Shown here: piece after piece, positions 15,798 to 19,993 of the stretch | How positions within the stretch are numbered: position 1 is the stretch's first letter | Layout of the letters: each line of letters starts with the position of its first letter | NCBI GenBank assembly: GCA_027346925.1 | Contig: DAIERH010000017.1 | Span: 1 to 19,993 of the forward strand | Direction of reading: 5' to 3' | DNA from: Geobacter sp. | GTDB lineage: Bacteria; Desulfobacterota; Desulfuromonadia; Geobacterales; Pseudopelobacteraceae | DNA: 19,993 nucleotides | Made by a program: the position numbers and the translations under genes | Notes under the pieces: model-generated | Databases searched by the model: none | What the model was told of the DNA's origin: nothing | What the model saw: the letters and a program-made list of their open reading frames with translations, nothing else

Positions 15798-16557
15798 GAT
15801 CATCAAATCCCTGGAAAATGCCCCCGATGGCTTGGCGGAATTCAGCTTCAAGCCGATTGGACAGATGGAAATCACTGTTCTGCAGGAGGCAAACGCGGGC
15901 TTTACTGCCATGACGCCAGCCGGTGCAGCAACTGGCTTCGTTCCCATGGCACTGTTTGCTGCAGCGGAGGGGAGTTCCGAACAGCCGGTCGAGCAGGAGG
16001 CCCTCCCGGAACCTGCAGGGATCACCTTGTCCGAGGAAGAACTGGACCAACGGCTTCGCGAATCCTTTCAAAGCGGCCTCCAGGAAGGGAAGAATCTGGC
16101 CGAGCGGGGGCTCCTGAATGTTTTCGCGTCGCTGCGGACAGCGGTGGAAAACCTGCATGTCTTGCGGGATAAGATCTTGCGCGAGTCTGAAGATGAACTT
16201 ATCAGGCTGATTATGATGGTGGCGGCTAAGGTGATCCAGCGGGAGGTGGCGCAGGATCGGCAGCGAATACTGGCGGACGTCGTAAAGTCGGCTACCGCGG
16301 GTATTTCCGCGCGCGACGAGGTGTTTGTCCACCTCCATCCCGACGACTATGCCCTGGTGACCACCAGCCGGGTGAATTTCCGTCAAGAACTGTTCACGGA
16401 GCATATGCAGTTCAAGTCAGACCCGGAAGTGTCTCCGGGATCCTGCCGTGTCGATACGGAGATGGGGACCATCGACGCCAGCTTTGATTCGCAGTTGGAC
16501 GAAATATTCCGGCGCCTGCAAGAGGAGCGTAGTATGACATCGGGGGACGGCGCCTAG
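15784..16557 (+). CDS. fliH: Flagellar assembly protein FliH (export ATPase regulator)
   Basis: FliH (257 residues from this start) binds the export ATPase FliI, holds it in check and brings it to the export gate. Residues about 80-115 are a Glu/Arg-rich helix (EEELDQRLRESFQSGLQEG), followed by the conserved FliH/HrpE C-terminal domain with MMVAAKVIQREVAQDRQRI, VFVHLHPDDY and the end GTIDASFDSQLDEIFRRL. I chose ATG 15784, which overlaps the fliG stop by 14 nt and has GAGGGGGGG just upstream. The frame is open to an ATG at 15694, but that extra stretch lies inside fliG and encodes an unlikely Arg/Ser/Trp-rich peptide. Position between fliG and fliI is the standard one. Confidence 0.92.
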   Translation: MSSSRIIKSLENAPDGLAEFSFKPIGQMEITVLQEANAGFTAMTPAGAATGFVPMALFAAAEGSSEQPVEQEALPEPAGITLSEEELDQRLRESFQSGLQEGKNLAERGLLNVFASLRTAVENLHVLRDKILRESEDELIRLIMMVAAKVIQREVAQDRQRILADVVKSATAGISARDEVFVHLHPDDYALVTTSRVNFRQELFTEHMQFKSDPEVSPGSCRVDTEMGTIDASFDSQLDEIFRRLQEERSMTSGDGA

Positions 16558-16575
16558 CGCTCCGGAGATTCCGCC

Positions 16576-17895
16576 GTGTCTGAATTTTCTCTCAACTTGG
16601 CGAAATATCGCGCCGCAGTGGAGTCCACCAACCCCATCAGATTGCATGGCAAGGTGACCCAGGTTGTTGGGTTGGTCATCGAGGGGTATTGTCCCGACAC
16701 CTCGGTTGGCGCAATCTGCCAGATATGGCCTCAGGAAGGTGAACCGATCCTTGCCGAGGTGGTTGGTTTCCGGAATAACAAAACCCTGCTCATGCCGTTG
16801 GGAGAGGTAAGGGGGGTGGGGCTGGACAGCCTGATCACCGTCAAGCGTGACAATGCATCCCTGGGGGTTGGCCCTCTCCTTTTGGGGCGGGTTATCGACG
16901 GTCTGGGAAACCCCATCGACGGTAAGGGCATACTGCGGGTCGAGGAGGAATACCCGATTTATGCGACCCCTGTCAACCCCATGACACGCCCCCCCATACG
17001 TCAGCCGCTTGATTTGGGGATCAGGAGCATCAACGGGCTGCTGACGTGCGGTCAAGGGCAACGGGTGGGTATCATGGCCGGTTCTGGTGTCGGAAAATCG
17101 ACACTGCTCGGCATGATCGCCCGTTACACCGAAGCGGATGTCAACGTGATCGCCCTGATCGGCGAGCGTGGTCGGGAACTGCGCGAGTTCATAGAAAAAG
17201 ACCTTCAGGAAACGGGGCTCAAGAAGTCAGTTGTCGTGGTAGCAACCTCGGATCAGCCGCCGCTGGTGCGCATGCGCGGCGCCTACATCGCTACCACTAT
17301 TGCGGAATACTTTCAGAAACAGGGTAAGAAGGTTCTGTTGATGATGGACTCGGCTACCCGATTTGCCATGGCCATGCGCGAAGTTGGCCTGGCCATCGGT
17401 GAGCCGCCCACCACCAAGGGCTACACACCTTCGGTGTTTGCCGCATTGCCCAAACTCCTGGAGCGCACCGGCAATTTTCCCGGGGGGAGCATCACCGGTT
17501 TGTACACCGTGCTTGTTGAGGGTGACGATTTTAACGAGCCGATCTCCGATGCAATGCGCAGCATTCTGGATGGACACATCATCCTCTCGCGCGGTCTGGC
17601 AACACGCAACGTCTATCCGCCCATAGACATCCTTGCCAGCGCCAGTAGGGTGATGAACGACGTGGTCCCGCCGGAGCATCTGGAGTTGGCGGGGAGGTTC
17701 AAGGAGGTCTTGGCCACCTACAAGCAGTCCGAGGATTTGATCAATATTGGGGCGTACAAGTCGGGCAGCAATACCGGCATAGATTATGCTATTTTAAAAC
17801 ACGACAAAATCATGGCATACCTCAAACAGGCTATCCATGATCCTGTCCCCATGCACGAGGCGGTTCAGCACTTGAAGAGTATCTTCGAGAACTGA
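16576..17895 (+). CDS. fliI: Flagellum-specific ATPase FliI
   Basis: FliI (439 residues) is the hexameric ATPase of the flagellar type III export apparatus, related to the F1 beta subunit. Walker A is GSGVGKST at 169-176. Walker B is VLLMMDS at 253-259, with the acidic Asp258. The family motif IGERGRELREF follows Walker A, and GEPPTTKGYTPSVFAALPKL is typical of flagellar and virulence secretion ATPases. A DGLGNPID motif at 108-115 marks the end of the N-terminal domain. The start is GTG 16576, 18 nt after fliH, with GGAG about ten bases upstream. The length is normal and no residue is missing. Confidence 0.97.
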   Translation: MSEFSLNLAKYRAAVESTNPIRLHGKVTQVVGLVIEGYCPDTSVGAICQIWPQEGEPILAEVVGFRNNKTLLMPLGEVRGVGLDSLITVKRDNASLGVGPLLLGRVIDGLGNPIDGKGILRVEEEYPIYATPVNPMTRPPIRQPLDLGIRSINGLLTCGQGQRVGIMAGSGVGKSTLLGMIARYTEADVNVIALIGERGRELREFIEKDLQETGLKKSVVVVATSDQPPLVRMRGAYIATTIAEYFQKQGKKVLLMMDSATRFAMAMREVGLAIGEPPTTKGYTPSVFAALPKLLERTGNFPGGSITGLYTVLVEGDDFNEPISDAMRSILDGHIILSRGLATRNVYPPIDILASASRVMNDVVPPEHLELAGRFKEVLATYKQSEDLINIGAYKSGSNTGIDYAILKHDKIMAYLKQAIHDPVPMHEAVQHLKSIFEN

Positions 17896-17937
17896 CATTC
17901 CATGGTCTCCATGGTCGTCAGGGAGGGGTGAACGTTC

Positions 17938-18384
17938 GTGGCCGAGAAAAGATTCGAGTTGGAGCAGGTGCTTAAATACCGTGTGGACCTGGAACGGATG
18001 CGTTCACGGGAGTTTGCGGTCGCCAAGCAGGATTTCGAACATGCCAGCGATCAACTTGTTCTGAAAGAAAATCAGATGGCAAGCCTTGCCAGCGAATTTT
18101 GCCAGCGCCATGGCGAGCTTGAGTGCATTGAAGAGTTGCGCATGTACGCCAATTTTTTTTCGCGTAAGCGTGACGAGATCAAGGATCAGAAGGAACGGGT
18201 CGAAGTGCTCGGACGTGCCATGGATGACCGGCGTGAAACGCTTCTGAACGCCACGAAGGACAAAAAGGTGCTGGAATCGCTCAAAGACAGGAAGACGAAG
18301 GAATTCAAGCAGGCCATGAACCAGAAGGAACAAATCTTCATGGACGAGATTGCCATACAGAAAAAAGGGAGTCGCTCCAGGTGA
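17938..18384 (+). CDS. fliJ: Flagellar export protein FliJ
   Basis: FliJ (148 residues) is the central-stalk-like coiled coil that joins the FliI ATPase ring to the FlhA export gate and handles chaperones. The protein is almost entirely charged heptad helix. The N-terminus RFELEQVLKYRVDLERMRSR is the usual FliJ opening, and a second long helix spans about 75-140. The identification rests on the N-terminal motif, the size and position directly after fliI. The start is GTG 17938 with GGGAGGGG about nine bases upstream. The TGA stop overlaps the GTG start of the next gene by four bases (GTGA), so both products are coupled. Confidence 0.88.
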   Translation: MAEKRFELEQVLKYRVDLERMRSREFAVAKQDFEHASDQLVLKENQMASLASEFCQRHGELECIEELRMYANFFSRKRDEIKDQKERVEVLGRAMDDRRETLLNATKDKKVLESLKDRKTKEFKQAMNQKEQIFMDEIAIQKKGSRSR

Positions 18385-18932
18385 AACGGTTTATTGTCAT
18401 CTGTCTTGCTGTTGTCGCCTTTGCCGGCAGCATGTTCCTTGACCGATTCCGGTTGGGGGCATCGAACGCTGGCGCCGAGAGCGGGAAAGCGGCCGAGACT
18501 GCCGAAGGCGCGCAGTCGGGACAGCAGCCCCTGAGTGCCTCGCGGGCGGCCCGGGAGGAAAAGGCTATCCAGGATGCCCGCCGTCAGCAACTGGCCGAAA
18601 AAGAGGCGGCCTTGGCGGCCAAGGAACAAGAGTTGAAAAAGCTGGGGGCAAAACTGGACTCCCAGATCAAGGCATTGGACGACTCAAAGAAGCGGCTGGA
18701 CGATTCGTTAAAGGTGCAGAAAAAGGCCCTGGACGAGAAACAGAAGAGGATGATCGGGCTTTTCAAGAAGATGCGTCCCGAAGAGGCCGGGCAGTTGATG
18801 GACAAGCTTGCGGAGGACAAGGTCATTTCCTTGCTCAACCAGATGGATACAAAGACGATAATAAAACTGGTGCCCTACTTGAAGCAACCCAGGGTGTTGA
18901 AATGGATCAACGAAAACCTTAATGGTGTGTAA
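18381..18932 (+). CDS. MotE-like flagellar protein (membrane anchor, coiled coil, MgtE-N-like domain)
   Basis: This 183-residue protein has a hydrophobic N-terminal segment at about 4-20, either an uncleaved anchor or a signal peptide. A low-complexity Ala/Ser/Gly stretch runs to about 50, and a long Lys/Glu/Ala-rich coiled coil covers about 55-120. The last 60 residues resemble the MgtE N-terminal repeat domain (FKKMRPEEAGQLMDKLAEDK, then LLNQMDTKTIIKLVPYL). This layout matches the periplasmic MotE protein, known as a MotC chaperone in Sinorhizobium and present as an uncharacterised gene after fliJ in many flagellar operons. The start is GTG 18381, overlapping the fliJ stop. The partner here is unknown; FlbB of Borrelia is a related alternative. 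Confidence 0.75.
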   Translation: MKRFIVICLAVVAFAGSMFLDRFRLGASNAGAESGKAAETAEGAQSGQQPLSASRAAREEKAIQDARRQQLAEKEAALAAKEQELKKLGAKLDSQIKALDDSKKRLDDSLKVQKKALDEKQKRMIGLFKKMRPEEAGQLMDKLAEDKVISLLNQMDTKTIIKLVPYLKQPRVLKWINENLNGV

Positions 18933-18951
18933 GGCTATTCCTGAATCGTGC

Positions 18952-18980
18952 GCATTCATGGCTTCTCCCGCTTTGAATGC
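18952..18980. repeat. Inverted repeat after the motE-like gene
   Basis: GCATTCA (18952-18958) pairs perfectly with TGAATGC (18974-18980) around a 15-base loop, 20 bases after the motE-like stop. No T-run follows, so it is not a standard intrinsic terminator. It may be a processing or weak attenuation hairpin between the motE-like gene and fliK. Confidence 0.35.
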
Positions 18981-19108
18981 CTAAGTCTTGGCGTTTCAGG
19001 CACTATTCAGGGCAGGGGCGCAGTTCACTCGACAAAGCAGGCATGGATCGTCACGGGCGGCGATGGATTTCGCTCGCTACGCCTTCAGGTATCACGGATT
19101 CAGCTTTT

Positions 19109-19129
19109 ATGGACAGTGTTTCTGTCCAT
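19109..19129. repeat. Short perfect hairpin in the fliK leader
   Basis: ATGGACAG (19109-19116) pairs perfectly with CTGTCCAT (19122-19129) around the five-base loop TGTTT. It lies 39 bases before the fliK start and is followed by GTCCATAAAAAA, which carries a further copy of GTCCAT. It could be an operator or an RNA hairpin affecting fliK translation; it lacks the T-run of a terminator. Confidence 0.45.
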
Positions 19130-19167
19130 GTCCATAAAAAATCCAACAAGAAAGGGGGTGAAAACAA

Positions 19168-19993
19168 ATGGATGCAGGACAGATGACTATGATGATGCAA
19201 CTACCGGTTGGCGTGGGCTTGTCCGCCGCCACATCGGTGCCTGCCACGGTGTCGGCGCCGTCGGCAGGAGGGCCGTTCGGCAGTGTCTTTGCCGGAATGC
19301 TGGGCGGGATGTCTCCGGTGGGTTCCGGCCAGCCGGCGATTGAAGGCGGTGCAGAGAAATCAGGAAGTTCGGGAGCACCGGACACAACCAAACAAGCAGC
19401 AGTGGTGGTGCAGCAGCAGGATACTCAGCCGGACGCAATGGCGATGCTGCTTGCGGCAATGGGAAATGGAAATCCGCTGACTCCCGCGAATGCACCAATC
19501 ACCAAAGACACGCAGCAAAAATCCGCGAAAGATGTTCAAGCGGATACATCGAAGCCACAGGATGTGGCATCGAGCACGGCAGGAGCCCAGCCTGTCCCGC
19601 CGGATGTACTGGCGATGCTGCTTGCGGCAATGGGAAATGGAAATCCTCTGCCTCCCGCGAATGCGCCAACCACCAAAGACGAGCAGGAAAATTCCGCGAA
19701 AGCGGTCCAATCGGATGCACCAATGCCACAGGATGTGGCACTGAGCGCGGCAGGGGCGCAGATTGTCCCACCGGCACAGACTGACGGCAGAATGCCGGAA
19801 TCAGGTGCAGTGGCTGACGATGCAGTTCAGCAAAGCTCCCCGGTTGGCGCGATTGCGGCTACGATGGTCTCTAGTAACAATGCCGGCAGCCAGACAGATG
19901 GCAGTTTGGTCCAGCAGACCGGGGCTGGAGAAACAACCTCAGGTATGGTTGCGATTGGTGACATAACCGGGAAGGCGTCTTCGCAACAATCGC
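19168..19993 (+). CDS. fliK: Probable flagellar hook-length control protein FliK, N-terminal part (3' truncated by window edge)
   Basis: An open frame starts at ATG 19168 and runs off the end of the window, giving 275 residues so far. A strong ribosome site (AAGGGGGTG) lies about seven to eight bases upstream. The protein is low-complexity and rich in Ala, Gly, Pro, Gln and Ser, as expected for the extended N-terminal ruler part of FliK, which measures hook length during export and then signals to FlhB. Residues about 88-201 consist of two tandem 57-residue repeats sharing the hydrophobic motif AMLLAAMGNGNPL. The C-terminal Flg_hook domain would lie outside the window, so the call rests on composition and on position after fliJ and the motE-like gene, the usual place for fliK. 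No signal peptide or membrane helix is evident. Confidence 0.78.
   Translation, partial: MDAGQMTMMMQLPVGVGLSAATSVPATVSAPSAGGPFGSVFAGMLGGMSPVGSGQPAIEGGAEKSGSSGAPDTTKQAAVVVQQQDTQPDAMAMLLAAMGNGNPLTPANAPITKDTQQKSAKDVQADTSKPQDVASSTAGAQPVPPDVLAMLLAAMGNGNPLPPANAPTTKDEQENSAKAVQSDAPMPQDVALSAAGAQIVPPAQTDGRMPESGAVADDAVQQSSPVGAIAATMVSSNNAGSQTDGSLVQQTGAGETTSGMVAIGDITGKASSQQS
19429..19770 (+). repeat. 171-bp in-frame tandem duplication within fliK
   Basis: Two direct copies, 19429-19599 and 19600-19770, are each exactly 171 bases (57 codons). By hand count 42 of 57 residues agree. The copies share an identical stretch of at least 35 bases at 19441-19475 and 19612-19646. The reading frame is kept, so the duplication lengthens the protein without breaking it. 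Confidence 0.9.

Noticed and set aside
19028..19083. Resemblance to a GEMM (cyclic-di-GMP) riboswitch: CGACAAAG, then CACGGGC and GATGG
   Set aside because: The core AAACC block, the GAAA tetraloop receptor arrangement and the GACGCAAAGC segment are missing, so the match is only to scattered short words. A covariance-model search would settle it.
19187..19777. Several open frames of 80-115 codons on both strands over the fliK start
   Set aside because: They are shadows of the repeated, GC-biased fliK sequence; the frame from ATG 19168 has the ribosome site and stays open to the window end.

Overview
The window looks like chromosome from a high-GC, Gram-negative, flagellated member of the Desulfuromonadota (Geobacter/Pelobacter-like). 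This is inferred from the gene content: a general-secretion gspF, a DUF3417-type alpha-glucan phosphorylase, CheX-family chemotaxis proteins, and the run flgB-flgC-fliE-fliF-fliG-fliH-fliI-fliJ-motE-like-fliK. No database search was possible, so the genus is not established. All recognisable genes lie on the + strand. No rRNA, tRNA, CRISPR array or insertion sequence was seen, and no gene-free stretch exceeds about 280 bp.

Layout. (1) 1-381 is the 3' end of gspF, a type II secretion inner-membrane protein. (2) 524-7252 is a mixed block. Two carbohydrate genes, glgP (glycogen phosphorylase) and a phosphohexomutase, flank a pair of flagellar-export-like genes. That pair is a 774-residue FliK-like protein with three internal repeats and an 89-residue protein resembling the cytoplasmic half of FlhB. 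(3) 7431-9444 is a chemotaxis block: CheY, CheX (translationally coupled), and a CheX-like protein fused to a receiver-like domain that has lost its phosphoacceptor aspartate. (4) 9475-11598 encodes a secreted protein with a beta-rich N-terminal domain followed by a long TPR-like helical region; its layout resembles the flagellar motor scaffold PflA. (5) 11876-19993 is a compact flagellar basal body/export operon: flgB, flgC (rod), fliE (rod adapter), fliF (MS ring), fliG (switch/rotor), fliH-fliI-fliJ (export ATPase complex), a MotE-like coiled-coil protein, and the start of fliK (hook-length ruler), which runs off the window.

How the genes fit together. A well-spaced sigma-54 (-24/-12) promoter candidate lies directly in front of flgB, which would make the flagellar run an RpoN-dependent unit. 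CheY and CheX would supply the switch signal and its dephosphorylation. Two FliK-type proteins occur in the same locus: the one encoded with an FlhB-like fragment at 3241-5821, and the regular fliK at the end. The most interesting items are the triplicated FliK-like/FlhB-like pair, the PflA-like secreted TPR protein, the CheX-pseudoreceiver fusion, and the 171-bp in-frame tandem duplication in fliK.
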